64,000 nucleotides of DNA from Semisulcospira habei (taxonomy: Eukaryota > Mollusca > Gastropoda > Semisulcospiridae), in contig BTPG01000005.1 of the NCBI GenBank assembly GCA_036245525.1, positions 207,919,242 through 207,983,241 on the forward strand, read 5' to 3'. The notes under the pieces are model-generated. The model saw only the letters and a list, made by a program, of their open reading frames with translations. It had not been told where the DNA came from and did not search any database. Each line of letters starts with the position of its first letter. Position 1 is the first letter of the stretch. Positions 43,240-55,983 of this stretch are shown piece by piece. Position numbers and translations under genes: made by a program.

Positions 43240-43443
43240 CTAACCCATTTAACATCAAGACCGCATTTTGGAGGTGTCACATGTCGACTATTTACCCATT
43301 GCAAGAGTTGTATCGACCTTGACAATTCAAGGGTAGTGCCAGATTAGCTTGGTGCCTGATGGCGCCAAGCTAATCGGGCACTACCCTTGAATTGTCATGG
43401 TCGATCCATCTCCTGCTGCAGTGCGCCGGACTAAATGGGTTAA
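43240..43443. mobile_element. Family A hairpin element, forward flanks
   Basis: CTAACCC left, GGGTTAA right; stem ggtgcctgatggcgcc; flank attttggaggtgtcacatg resembles 34700-34913. Confidence 0.85.
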
Positions 43444-44024
43444 CTGACGAGTTTAATTTACTCGCAACATGCCGGTTTGGGCCCCTGGGGAATCATGGCC
43501 GTGCTGGACTTCAAATCGCATGACATGATGTAACCCAGCGAAGAAAGAAACACGCTTAGAAAAGACAGAAAACGACTGAGTGTGGTGCAAGTGTCTTTTC
43601 TACGCGCGTTTCTGTTTTCGTTTGGTTTATTCTCTGCATTTTACACGCTGGGCAGTCACATGTGGTCTGGATTTCTCATGACTTGACGCGACGTCACAAA
43701 GTCTGTCAGACACAATCAACTCGTTCTCTACAATAAGCTGTCAGGGTTCAAGACTGGCATGACGAGAACGAAAGCAACTGAATCAGAGGATCTACGTCAG
43801 TACATGCAATCGTTCGCCGAATATACGAATGCAAAACGCAAAAGCTACACTGAAGAACACGATACACAACAAGAAACGCTTCGACAAATAGAACGAGATG
43901 AGGATTTCATGCCAAAGTCTACCGTATTCTTTGGAGCTCACATGCGTTTTTCTTTTAGGAACATTCACAGTTGTTCATATTTTTTAAGCGTATCCTTCTC
44001 ATCTCATTTATTTCCCTCCTCTCC

Positions 44025-44519
44025 CCCGCCACACGTGCCGGTTGTGCCTCGATTTTGAAGCCGATTCCGATCCGATTGCGATCGGATGACGTCAATTATC
44101 CGATCCGGTCCCAATCGGCTGGGAATCGGGTGTCTAGAACCTGCTCTATTTTTCATATCCGAATCGGTCCCGATCGTAAGCTTCAACCAATCAGAGCGCG
44201 TCTCGCAAATCATGTCGTTTCAGCACGGTTTGCAAATGGCGGAACATTGTGATCAGTACCACCGCCGTTGCTGATGTTTCGCACGCCTCTTCCCGAATAT
44301 GATGCAAAACTGCTGATAATGCAAGCACATCATCATCACTGTCAAAACTAGCAGCCATTTTGCAGAACAGGTACGACTTTGATCTTCGGTTCAAACCGGT
44401 CGGCTAAATAAAGTCGGGGAATGTGTGGCAGTGCACACGTTTTTGCAGTCCGGTCCGATCACCTACCGATTCGAAACTGATCGGGAATCGGCCTCAAAAC
44501 CGGGCATGTGTAGCGGGGC
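44025..44519. mobile_element. Non-autonomous DNA transposon (MITE) with ~50-bp inverted ends
   Basis: The left end (cccgccacacgtgccggtt ... gaagccgattcc) is complementary, with few mismatches, to the right end (ggaatcggcctc ... gggcatgtgtagcgggg). The centre has no ORF. Superfamily not determined; target duplication unclear. Confidence 0.62.
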
Positions 44520-44526
44520 CTTAACC

Positions 44527-44593
44527 CAGTAGTGCAGGCACGTCCTGAGAAAGTTTTGTTGCTGTCGGGACGTTAAGCAATATACAACCAACC
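44527..44593 (+). mobile_element. SINE-L 3' fragment
   Basis: Only the last about 65 bp (gcaggcacgtcctgagaaag to gttaagcaatatacaacc) are present, as expected for a 5'-truncated retroposon. It starts just after the MITE at 44025-44519. Confidence 0.65.
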
Positions 44594-45343
44594 ATCCTCT
44601 CTAACCCAACCTCTGATCAACACGCTCCGGCGCACACAAATAAGACAGTACATTATAAGACAAAGCACTCGGCCCGAGAGTGCGAGGACGCGTTTTGAGA
44701 GTTATTTCCCTTATAAACCTGTTGCGACGGGCTGACCGAGCAAAGCGAAGCGTGAGGGAGACTCGCAAAGCAATTTTTTGATCAAACGCAATAAGCGAAG
44801 TTGTATCGGCATATCATTCTTCCGCATTCCCAGAGAAGAAAAAAGATAAGCTAATCACCTTTAGCTCTTATTTTTGCATACACTTACGACTATAGAATAA
44901 TTGAATTGCGTACAGGATGAGTGGTCTATCTGAGAATTAAAAAAAATCAATTTTGAGATAGGTGTGCCGGGCGATACGCAAGCATAAGTCTCGCATAGCG
45001 TTAAAAATAATTTTAATTATCTTTGGGTTTGAATCTGGGAATTTCTCCGTTCGGTGCTTCTCTGCATTTGACACGCTTGGCAGTCGCCTTTTTGGTCTGA
45101 AGTGGAAAACTGGTCTGACTGCAGTTAGACCCTTGCTCTCCACGAATTCCAAGAAATATTATCAGTTGGAAAGTGGGCTAACTAACATTTAGATCCAAAG
45201 AAATTATACGTTCTTAGTATATTCTTTCAAATGTAGAAGTGATCCATCTGTACATAGAATAGTTCTCCTCTCCACTAATGTTGGATTAACGCAAGATAGA
45301 TCTAATCATTTGTGCCGCGTGTGCACAGCTAATATTACATTAT

Positions 45344-45430
45344 GAGGGGGGGGGCGGGGGGAAGGGGCGGGAGGGGGGCGGGGGGGGGCGGCGGGGGGGG
45401 GGGGGGCGGGGGGGGGGCTGGGGGGGGGGA
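45344..45430. repeat. G-rich low-complexity tract
   Basis: Repeated runs of 6-10 G separated by single C or A. Confidence 0.9.
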
Positions 45431-45936
45431 CGTTGCAACCTAAACTGTTCTCACGAACTAGCACTACAGATTAAAGCGTTTAGGTGATGTTTTAATACTT
45501 CAGTTTCATTCAGTGTTTGTTATTTTCCCAACAGATATAAGAAATAAGTGCAGAACAGTTGAAGGGAAGATTTGTTGAGACTGTCACCTGCAGAGCTGCA
45601 TTCACGGGCCTACAGGTTATGTAGTGTCCATTTTGAAGACGGCTAGTTTACGTGTGTCACGGAAAGGCAGTCTGTTGTGGGATGCTGTGCCAACTTCGTT
45701 TACTATGCCCAACCCACCCCCAAAAGTGCCGGCAAAGAGACAGCCATCCAGGAAGAGGGATCGTGCTATACGTGTCACTTCAGCGACGTAATATACATAA
45801 ATAAATAAATGGTTAATTTAATACGTAAACGTAAAACTCTCAAATATGTAAGTTGTACCTTCCTACAAAACAAAACAAAAACAAACAAAGAACAACAAAA
45901 GCCCAAGAGATGAGAGTTGTTTTCAAAATTGTAATC

Positions 45937-46041
45937 TTAACCCGTTGCGTTTTTAGTCGCGATGATTCATGTAGGATGTCAGGTTGTTATTCCTGTAGGA
46001 ATCATCGCGACTACAACCGTTACCGACCCGCAAAGGGTTAA
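45937..46041. mobile_element. Family F hairpin element
   Basis: TTAACCCGTTGCG ... CGCAAAGGGTTAA. Stem tagtcgcgatgattc pairs with gaatcatcgcgacta. Remnants at 34395-34520 and 14788-14870. Confidence 0.8.
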
Positions 46042-46790
46042 AACTGTTTATCATTAAATTCAGTCGGACAAGCAGAATTTACATTCTTATGATTTTTCGA
46101 TGACCTATGTTTGTTTTGTCTTGGTGTGTGTGTGTCAGTTACATAAAAAAAGGAACTGATTGTTTTGAGTTGTTGATTTGAGTAAAAGTGTGATGGTTTA
46201 TCAGTATGTCATAAAATGATTTAATTCATGGTCGCTTTTATGTGTGCAGAGAAAGCCAGTGGAGAAACCAACACTGATGTTGGGGGGTGGGGGGGGGGGA
46301 ACAGCAGCAAACAGGGAGGGGGGCCTGCCTCCCCTTCTTCCCCAGGCGAGAAATTTTTTTACGGCAATGCTATAACAAAGTTCCCTTTTGTTATTTCGGC
46401 GAGAGGTGAGAGTCGTACTGGCAGTAAGGTCTAGTCGGGAGGTCTTTTTGCATCAGGCCGAATGACCCAAACAAAAAGTTAGAACATCCCCCCCCCCCCC
46501 CACACACACACACACACACACACACCTCCAGGTAACTGATCCGCCCCTCACAAGAAATGGTCAAGCCAGCGATTTACAAGAAAGCAGGCTTTCAAGAGGA
46601 TATGAAAACTGGGCGCAACAGACTGTACACCAGAAGGAATATAAGCTGCAGGAGAAAGACGATTACAAAAAGAAAAAGAAGACATTAACACCGAAAGAAG
46701 GATGAACAGTAAAGAATGTGTTTCATTTAAAAAGCCCAAATCAGTTCCTAGTCGTATTATTCAGAAGTAAATTGCTCTTCAGACATACAG

Positions 46791-46915
<125 letters not shown>

Positions 46916-47131
46916 GTGCTGCGTTTTGGGGAAGGAGGGAGGGGGATTTGGAGATGGAGAGTGGGAAGGGGTGGCGGTTGGAGAACATATGATTGGTGAT
47001 GTCTGTTTTATCAGTGTACTGGTAATAACGTTCATCTGTAACTGATGGTATCGTCTGCTGTAAGTCCTTAATAATCAAGTTGATCTACTATTTCATGGAT
47101 GATGCATAATTCTGTCTTAAATTTGCATGCG

Positions 47132-47356
47132 TTTATCCCTTATCATTCGGAATACGCAGTGGGGGGAAATAAGTTTGACTAAAATAGTTCAAGGGTGGTG
47201 CCAGAATAGCTTGGCGCCTCTAGGCGCCAAGCTATTCTGGCACCACCCTTGAACTAAAGCCATTGGTCTATATCCTTACCTGTAAGTACTATAATGTAGC
47301 TTGCATATGGCAGTGTACAAATTTGAAGCTTTTAGTCTCAGTATGATATGGGTTAT
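47132..47356. mobile_element. Family A2 hairpin element with TTAT at both ends
   Basis: TTATCCC ... GGGTTAT; very well kept stem ggcgcctctaggcgcc and flanks as in 17059-17283. Confidence 0.88.
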
Positions 47357-47631
47357 ATACGTTGGGTGGAGGGAGGAATGAGGAGGAGGAGTATGCACCG
47401 CCATGTACTGTTTACAGTTCCTGGGTTGAATGCACAAGGGGGTTAATAATAATATGGCCTGTGCGTATGATCACTGTTTGGCTTTGTTGATACTGAGATT
47501 GCTGGTAATACCTATTGCAAGATGAAAATAATTATATGAATACTGACCAGAGTAACTGATCATGTGATATTGTACCCAAAAATCCAAAAAACACTAGTGT
47601 TTCTCTAATTCTTTTTAATTCAAAGTTGGTG

Positions 47632-47634
<3 letters not shown>

Positions 47635-47713
<79 letters not shown>

Positions 47714-47720
47714 GCGCGCA
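47635..47720. repeat. (TG)n microsatellite
   Basis: tg run ending in gcgtg and gcgc units. Confidence 0.93.
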
Positions 47721-47935
47721 TGCTATACATCAACCGATTTTTACAGCAACAAGGAAATGCCTGATTTATTGATATATCTTGTTTTTCTCTTGCACATGTT
47801 AATTTAATACTTTTCACAAAAAAAATCTTTAAATTAAAGATAGCAAAATTCAGAGAAAAATATCTTAGCATCAAAGCTCTTGTAAAAAAAAGTTATATAT
47901 ATAACTTTTTAAAAAATGTATTTAAAACAAGATGA

Positions 47936-50180
47936 GATCAACCATAACCCACAAAGTCCCTTCTATATGAGAGCTGTCTTCGCTGTCAAAGGTCTCTTAC
48001 CTTTTGTCTTTAACTTGACTCTGATGTTGAAATATCTCCTTCTGAAAAAGCCTAGCAGATGTGTCAATGCGTCATAGTGAACTCTAGAAGGGGCGCGCGC
48101 AGTTTATACGCGTCATTGGTTTGTCAAACGTCATTTGTCTTGACGTTTTTTTTGTTTGTTTTGTTTTTACGTAATTTATATTTAACGTGCTATGAGATTC
48201 GCTTTCACTTCAAGATTTGGGAAACGGTGACAAAACTAGAATTTCACGGTACAATTTCAGTCTTGCTATAATTTGTGTGAAAGCAGGTTGACTTTAACTA
48301 GCTACATGCTATGCTAAGTACACCTGCATTCTCTTCTGAAAGCGGATCGATGTGTGTGTATACGTGTGATGAAGCTCTATGCTCGTGCATAGTGCTCACA
48401 CATTAGGTTAAATACGGTACGGTTTCTGTTAACGGTTTGTTTTGTGCCGATAGTCCGTGAGGCCGAGATCCACGTGAAATCTTTAAGACATGGTTAGCAC
48501 GGGAGTTTTAGTGAGTTCTGTTATAGTGAGGTCTAGGCAAAAGTTCAGTCTGGCAGAGCAGTGAATCGGTAGTACGGGCTTTCTTGTCAGAGGGATCAGA
48601 TGTGTTTGAGATACCTAGCCCGTATTCCAAGACTCTGAAGCCTAGAATTCAGGTATGTTTTTGATATGTATTATTGATGCTTAGTTGAAGATAGTATGCG
48701 TTGGTAAGAGTAATTTGGTTGTATAGCGTTGTTGATTGGTTTGGTTCGGTTACTTTGGAATTCAGTGAGTTAGCCGGTGTTTTTGTATACAGTTATTTAC
48801 CGAGATAGATAACTAAAAGAATGTGAGGTGTGTATGTCTAAGTCGCTATGAAGGTAGTACGTGGTTGGTTAAGCATAGTCTTTTCCAGTGTATAGAGTAG
48901 TGTATAGCAAGAGTGTTAGGCTATAGTCTGTTTCAAGATAGTGACAGAGATGTGGGTTTTACGGAAGTAGTCGGGTTATGAAGCACGTGTGTATGAATGA
49001 ACGTGAGTTATTTGTATCAGCCAGGTTACGTGGTGTTTCTCATGTCATCCAATATGTTGTGTGTTTAGCAAGCGTTACGTTTTGGATCCTTGTTGTTGTG
49101 TTTAGAGTGCTTGTAAAGAGTGGAACGACGGACGCCGAGACGTCAGTCACAGGTGGGACCTAACGTGAGGTCATCCCTCCAGCTCTTCACTCAGAGTGAG
49201 TCTGATCGGGACCAAGATACCCGGATCACAGCGAGAACTGCGCTACGGTACGAGTACGAGGACGTCCGTGTTAAAGACACAGGACGACAGGAAAGAGCAT
49301 ACAACGGACTTGCACGCCTAGACGTGAGAAGGACCAACGTAACCAGGCAATAACATCAAACAGGTTGGAGACTCTGAGAACTGATACCTAGCCTGGCAAG
49401 GATATTGTGTATGTGATATTAAGATATTAAGACGTGATAGTGGGGAAGGAGTGATGTATATAGTTTGATAGTTGTGTGAGCATTCTACTTTTATTGTTTA
49501 ATAGTGTATAAAAGTTACTTTAGAAAGGGAGCCCGTGTGTTGAGTTTTACCGCATGAATGCGCCCGTCTGAGTCAGTGGCGGTGTATGCGTCTGTTGCGT
49601 GAGAGTCTGTGCGTACGAGTGTGGGCAAGTCTGCGTGCGTTACAATGCGTATGCGTATGCGTGTGCGTGTGCGTGTGCGTGCGTGCATGCGCGCGCTGCA
49701 AACATCCTCAAGAGGAATAGATGTTCATGCGCCCTCCTGGCACTTGAGGATCTATGCCTCTTGAAGATGCGTACATATGTGTCATTGGCTTGTCAAACGT
49801 CATTTGTCATGACGTATTTTTTTGTTTTTACGTAATTTTATATTTTACGTGATATGAGTTTCGCTTTCGCTTCAAGACTTGCAAAAATGGTGACAAAACT
49901 AGAAAAGAATTAATTTTTACTAAAGAAGTTGAAAGGATACAAAGCTGGCTAACGAACCCATCCAAAGTCTTTCCAAACTAGCTATATGCAAAAGTTCAAG
50001 TCAATATGACAAAAATTACGGACTCTAATCTGGGTCAACTGACTTTCTAGAAACGGTTGTTTATGTCTTCAATGAGACATTCAATTACAATATGATCGGA
50101 GGCTCTCTTAGCCACCCACTTAAGAAAGTATTTCGCCAAGTTTCAAGTTTGTGTGTACAGAAATATTGGAGATTCTCTTG

Positions 50181-50212
<32 letters not shown>

Positions 50213-50582
50213 CATACATACATACATACATACATACATACATACATACATACATACGTGCGTGCGTGCGTGCGTGCGTGCGTGCATGCATGCATGCATG
50301 CATGCATGCATGCATACATATATACATACATACATACATGCATACATATATACATACATACATACATGCATACATACATACATACATACATACATACGCA
50401 CATACATACATACGGCGCTTCGCGCTAAATGTACGTTCAGCAGCGAGCTTAGCGTAACTAGACATGACGTAATTTTTATCTTGTTACTTCATTTGTTAGA
50501 GGTTTAGCCTGCCCGCCTTTGACATCAAATTCGCCCCACCGCGACCCGTCCTAAAAAGTCCCTTCTATAAATAGAAGGGACT
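47936..50582 (+). repeat. Dispersed repeat S, copy 2, with a ~1.2-kb insertion
   Basis: 47939-48357 matches 28910-29325, and 49600-50582 matches 29330-30400. The extra segment, about 48358-49595, contains tgtataaaag near 49506 and no ORF; it may be an LTR or other insert but its ends are unresolved. The copy closes with a perfect hairpin aagtcccttctat / atagaagggactt at 50567-50584. Confidence 0.62.
50185..50413. repeat. (CATA)n microsatellite
   Basis: cata units with a central gcgtg/catg block; same site in repeat S as 29907-30236. Confidence 0.93.
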
Positions 50583-51113
50583 TAAAAATCAGTCCTCTGC
50601 AAATCACGGACATAACACATGTATATGCTGAGTTCCCTTTCAGAAAGCATAGCAACCCAACACGAGTAAGCAAAGGGACTGAACCGTTACACTGACCTCG
50701 GTTTTTTTTCAGTAAACCTTATGAAGGAGTGATCTGTCTTATAATGTATTGTCTTTGTTAGTACGCTCTGTGGGCTGGAGTAGCGACAGGAATTCTGAAG
50801 AAGAATAGCACGAGCAGCAAAATGATGTCACCATAAGCTTCACGTCATGGCATCGCTAGTCCCAAGACGCCGTGTACACAGTGACGAATTTGATGTTTCA
50901 CGTCATTCTTCCGAAAGGCACGCAACCTCTTCCAGGACTGACTGTTTTCTTCCACGCAGCCTCATCCAGGGCAGACTGATGGGAGTATATAACATGGCTC
51001 CAAACTTGTAAAAATGAACTAATTATTATTCAAAGAGTTGAGTGGAAGTGTTACAAAGCTGGATAACAAACTCATCTATAAATGTCTTTCTCCAAACTAG
51101 CTACATCCAAAGT

Positions 51114-51182
51114 AGACCAAAAGGGTTGACTGCCAGTGCTTGTAATTTAATTACAAGCACTGGCAGTCAACCCTTTTGGTCT
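51114..51182. repeat. Perfect 69-nt palindrome (Family J)
   Basis: 34-base arms (agaccaaaagggttgactgc ... aatt and exact complement) around a single T at 51148. A diverged relative with gttgactgctagtgcttgta is at about 55432. Confidence 0.9.
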
Positions 51183-51896
51183 AGATTTTTACTACAATTT
51201 CGACTGCAACCCCTTCCCCCTTTTTGGTAGGTTCTCTCTTAGGGTGCATGGCAATTTGGGTCTAGGTGGAGGCATGGAATATATGCCCCTGCAGAAACCG
51301 CAGTAAAATGTGGTCTTCTTTGCAGGTAGGCAGAAGTTCCTTCTCTTCCTCCAGTGTTGCCGATGGTGTGCTGAAAAGGTCGCCTAAACCGAAACAGCTG
51401 TCCACACCGGCTAAATATCTGGACCCCTCTTGGGGGACCTAGATTTAAAATTCCATACACCAAGGGGCTGGAAATACAGTGAATATGTGATACGCCCCCT
51501 TCGGGGGAATGGAGGGACGGGGGGGGGGGGGGGGATTGCTTCCAGTCACTTACTTAGCGCACCCCCTCTTTCCTATCTTTTTGTTGTTGTTTTTTGTGCT
51601 TTGACCAAAGTAGATCTATGATCATTTGGTCGATAATACACAATTCTCTCCCCTGACAGTGCTTTTTCCGACTCACTTGGTAGTTTCTAGCTATATCCGA
51701 CCAAACTTTAAAGTGCATATGATCAAAATTACGGACTCGAATGCGGGTCAACCGACTTTCTATAAACGGTCATTTTACTCTTCAGTACTGAAACATCCAA
51801 TTTCAATAGGCTCGAAAAGGCTCCTAGACACGCGCTGAATAAAGAATTTCCATTATTTTCAAACTTTTCCGTAAGTAAAGGTCGGAGATTTTCGTG

Positions 51897-51899
<3 letters not shown>

Positions 51900-51991
<92 letters not shown>

Positions 51992-52009
51992 ACACACACA
52001 CACACACAC
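51900..52009. repeat. (AC)n microsatellite
   Basis: About 110 bp of ac at the same repeat S site. Confidence 0.95.
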
Positions 52010-52215
52010 GGACCTTCGCGCCAAAACGACGTTCAACAGCAAGGTTAGAGTAACTAAACGTGACGTCATTTTTATCATGTTACTTCTTTGCCAGTCTATG
52101 AGACCTGTCCGCCTGTTATGTCATTTGCATGCTACTGAACGGACTCCGACCAGCCCCATCTCACAGTATACCGCGAATGTTCAATCAGGTAGACAAAGAA
52201 CCAGATCATAAGTCT

Positions 52216-52422
52216 GTTACTCAGCCCGACGGCCGTATTTCCCAAATTTTGGAGGCGTCATCTAATGACTGCACCAGTTGCAGGAGATGCATCGACCATG
52301 ATAATTCAAGGGCAGTGCCAGATTAGCTTGGCGCCGACAGGCGCCAAGCTAATCTGGCACTTCCCTTGAATTCTCATGGTCGACCCATTTCTCGCGGTAG
52401 TGCGTCAGGGCTGAATGGGATA
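52216..52422. mobile_element. Family A hairpin element, forward flanks, loop GACA
   Basis: cagcccgacggccg start, stem ggcgccgacaggcgcc, gctgaatggga end. Terminal TTAAs have mutated. Confidence 0.84.
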
Positions 52423-53140
52423 GGTGTGCATCCCGTCGACCGCACATGTAGTAACATGTAACGACGCGTAATGTTCAATCGTCTCTAATTTAAAGGTTCC
52501 GTAGTGACGTAAAACAAGTACGCAGACTTCAAAGAACAAAAATCAGACCGGCATGACGGGAAGGTTGCGTAGAAATTCCCGACCCTGCGTCATTGTCTCA
52601 GGGAAGGTGATGTAATCAGACAGTATGCAAAATGGCGACAAATGCAGTCATTCAAGAGAGTCCGCTTGAAATTTTCTGAATTTTTTTGGTTGAAAACGAC
52701 GAGAAATGACGTGTAAAATGTACCTGGACGGTAACGATTCTTCTGTATGATAATTATGAGACCGGCCTTGAACAGGATTTTTGTTTGCTTTGTTACATTT
52801 GTGCAGGTGCAGAAAAAAAGAGAAAATCATTTTGTCATCTCATGCAGCCACACACTCCTCCTCCCCCCTCCCCCACCCCCCACCCCCACCCCCCACCCCA
52901 CACACACACACACATACACACACCACGCAAAAGTATTATTTCAACATTGTATACTTAGAACATTACAATTACGTCTGCTTGCCAGTACGTCATAAGAAGA
53001 ACAATTTATTACGTAAGAGATTTCAGTGTATCTGGCTCGCGTGTTTCTTTTTTTCTAGTGTTCTCTCGACACCCTGTCTAAATATAAACTCTTGGAAAAT
53101 ACCTGTTCAAACGCGCGTCGCCCGCGACACTAGGCGTCGA

Positions 53141-53175
<35 letters not shown>

Positions 53176-53222
53176 TTTGCACACTTATAGTAATAGACTT
53201 ATGACCAAATATATTGAACTAT

Positions 53223-53470
53223 TTAACCCCAAAGCCCTACAAGAGGGGATGGATAGACCATGATAATCCAAGGGTAGTGCCAGATCACCTTGGCGCCATC
53301 AGGATCTATGCCTCTTGGTGACACCGCTTTGAATCCATTTTCCCTTGTACAGCTGCCCGATGCGAAATAGGCCATCGGGCCGATGGGGTTTTGCGCATCG
53401 GGTGAGGATCTTTGACGTTGAAGTTTTACACTGATTTAAAAAAAACACAAGCCGTCAGTGAAGAGGTTAA
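53223..53470. repeat. Chimeric hairpin remnants (A, B, D)
   Basis: A Family A left half (TTAACCCCAAAGCCC ... agatcaccttggcgcc) joins a B fragment (aggatctatgcctcttgg) and a D hairpin (53350-53405), ending gaggttaa. Confidence 0.6.
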
Positions 53471-53697
53471 TGGCGTCGGCGCCATTTTGTTTTTAAAAAT
53501 TAATGTTTGCCAGACCTCACACCTTTAACCTCCTCCCTATGCGTGTCACGGATCACCAAGATGGCGTCGCTCCCTTCTTTCTTGTTCTCATTGATCATGT
53601 CTGACCTGTGACCCATTTCCACGGGCGATTTAAAAAAAATGCGGATTTTTCACGCCTGCTGCGACCCCTCCGTTCGCATCCCCGGCCTTAACCCACA

Positions 53698-53911
53698 TCA
53701 TACTGAGGCTAAAAGCTTCAAATGTGTACACTGCCATATGCACGCTACATTGTAGTACTTACAGATAAGGATGTAGACCAATAGCTTTAGTTCAAGGGTG
53801 GTGCCAGAATAGCTTAGCGCCTAGAGGCGCCAATCTATTTTGGGACCACCCTTGAACTATTTTAGTGAAAGTTATTTCACACACTGGTTTAGTCCGAATG
53901 ATAAGGGTTAA
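53698..53911. mobile_element. Family A2 hairpin element, reverse
   Basis: TTAA at both ends; gccatatgcacgctac flank; stem ggcgcc with tip gcgcctagaggcgcc. Confidence 0.86.
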
Positions 53912-54317
53912 CCCGAAGACCACGGCTACCAACAGGTGCGCCATTAACTTTCACAAATTTTGGTCCGACATCTGCACCCCTACCCCTCACCTCATCATCA
54001 CAACAGCCATCCCCCACCCCCCACCCCCACCCCCGCCCCTTTTTTTTCTTCTCGAAATCCCAATCCTCATCAAATTTGTGCACAATGACAATTCCATCTT
54101 TGTGTGATGGCAAAGAAACAGTAAGTCCATTTCTGTCAAAAGCGAGATTTTCCTTGTAATGCAATGAAAAGTTCGCTTTTCACAAAAATGGACTTCCTAC
54201 CTTTTTGCAGACTTCACAGGGCAGTTACGCCGTTTGGCTTGCGACAAATCGGTGTCAGGTCAATTTAAAGTCGTAGATAAACGATCTATTGATTCATTTT
54301 GCATTCAGTTACAGTAT

Positions 54318-54408
54318 GTAAAAGGTCCTCTGGCCGAGGTCGGTCATACTTGGCCCCGCGCGCATCTGTGCGCGGGGCCAGGTATGATCGACGACGGCTC
54401 GGTGACCT
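54318..54408. repeat. GC-rich hairpin
   Basis: cttggccccgcgcgcatctg pairs with tgcgcggggccag, and ggtcctctggccgaggtcgg with complement farther out. A second GC-rich hairpin follows at about 54560-54665. Confidence 0.6.
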
Positions 54409-54698
54409 TTTGCTCCCTGGGCGCTAGGTTAAACCTTATGAACCATCCCCTGGCATAAGTTGATGTATACATGCTCATGGTGGGAAACAAAATCATCGAC
54501 TATCACGATTGAAGGGTTGTGATTCACTAGCGTAGTGCCTTTACGAGATCCTATCCTCAGAACGCAAAATGCTATCGGGCCGAAATCAGCTGCAGTGGGC
54601 CCGCGCACTGTCGTGCGCCGGTCCACTGTTGCCGACTTCGTCCCGATGGTCTTTGCTTACTGGGTTATCTATCTTCGCCATGTGTCACTGGGAGTGAA

Positions 54699-54738
<40 letters not shown>

Positions 54739-54944
54739 AGCAGAAAAAGAAGAAGTCCACACCGCACCTTCCACAATTGCGCACTACCTCCCCTGTCGCC
54801 ATGGGAACAAACTGGCCAATCCGATCGCTCCTGGGATCTAACCCACGCCCGAAGGGATAGTTGTTGCAATGCGTAATGACTAAAAAAAAAGTATGTTTTT
54901 TTATGTTTGCGGGCATGAAAATGGGATGGTTACGCCAGGCCGAC

Positions 54945-55040
54945 TGATTGGGAGCCAGCGAGATTATTAGCTCCATATAAAGCGTCTCCAGCCACATTTT
55001 CACTGTTACACATTCCCGGGCAGGTGCCGTGTAACCACAG
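54945..55040 (+). promoter_or_regulatory. Core promoter and probable non-coding exon 1 of secreted Gly-rich gene 2
   Basis: An inverted CCAAT box (ATTGG 54947-54951) and TATAAAG at 54976-54982 precede a possible 5' UTR exon ending at 55040 before gttagt. The ATG-bearing exon starts at 55973, 11 bases before the ATG. The arrangement mirrors gene 1 (TATA box, short 5' exon, intron, ATG exon). Less certain than gene 1 because there is no E-box and two donor choices (55023 or 55041). Confidence 0.5.
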
Positions 55041-55983
55041 GTTAGTAGGCACGTGCAATTAATTATGTATTCATACTTATAAGGGAGATCACACATCCGT
55101 ATTCTTATACAGTTAAAATTCTGATACAAGAAAGTGCGAAAGGAACTATTGTTTATAAGAGGAGCAGTCTACAAAACTGAATACGAATCTGTAGTCAGTT
55201 GCGCGTGTGAGGCATAGTCCTGCGCCAGCCACTAAGCAAGGTGCGGAGCACCTTGCTTAGTGGCTAGCGCATGACTAAGCTCACTCATAAAACCGGCACC
55301 TGGTCTGGACTCCCGAAAAGCGTTGTAATAAGTACAATGTAACTTTTTTGTTTTGTGTCTAAACGGATTTTTTTTTTTTAATGGCGAAGTCGACGGTGTG
55401 TTACTTTAGTAATTAATAAGCGAGACCGAAAGGTTGACTGCTAGTGCTTGTAATATAGAAAAAAAACTACCAAGTAAGCAGGAAAAAAACACTGACAGTG
55501 CTTGTTTCTATTTACTTGGCAGCTTCTTCTTACTTTAGTAAGCATGTATGCACACTTGTAAGAAAAAAAAATCTTGATCACAAGGAACATTTATTTCACA
55601 AAGCGCGGTCAAGTTCAGCTGAGTCAGAGACCAGCCCTGCCATGTGAAGGCAAAAGGCAGCAAGTCCATATTTGTGAAAAGCAAGATTTTCATTGTAATA
55701 CATTGGAAATCTCTGCTTTTCACAAAAAATGAACTTGATGTCTTCTGCCTTCGTAGGCAAACCACTGCAGCGACTAAGTTGCGTTTTTGTTCTTGTCAAC
55801 ACATCATTTGGGAACAGTCAATTAGGAAAGCCTTTTAAAACGTTAACCCTTGCGCCACCATAAGGGTTCTAATGAGACTGAAACTTTCAGCACATTTATG
55901 ACTACTTCGGAGCTTTCTATTTTCTGTTTCTTGGTGTAAGCCTGCTTGCATGTTTCTCCCTCCTGGTTTCAGACGAGAACAAA

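Larger units (their letters stand above)
50985..52135 (+). repeat. Dispersed repeat S, copy 3 (diverged)
   Basis: Shares the tgtctttctccaaactagct segment, attacggactc.aat..gggtcaaccgac, and agc-aggttag-gtaacta after its microsatellite, which is (AC)n here. A palindrome (51114-51182) and a G-rich segment interrupt it. Confidence 0.55.

Noticed and set aside
43759..44058. 99-codon frame starting MTRTKATESEDLRQYMQ
   Set aside because: The first part looks protein-like, but it runs into the MITE at 44025, has no recognised domain and no supporting exon; left unannotated.
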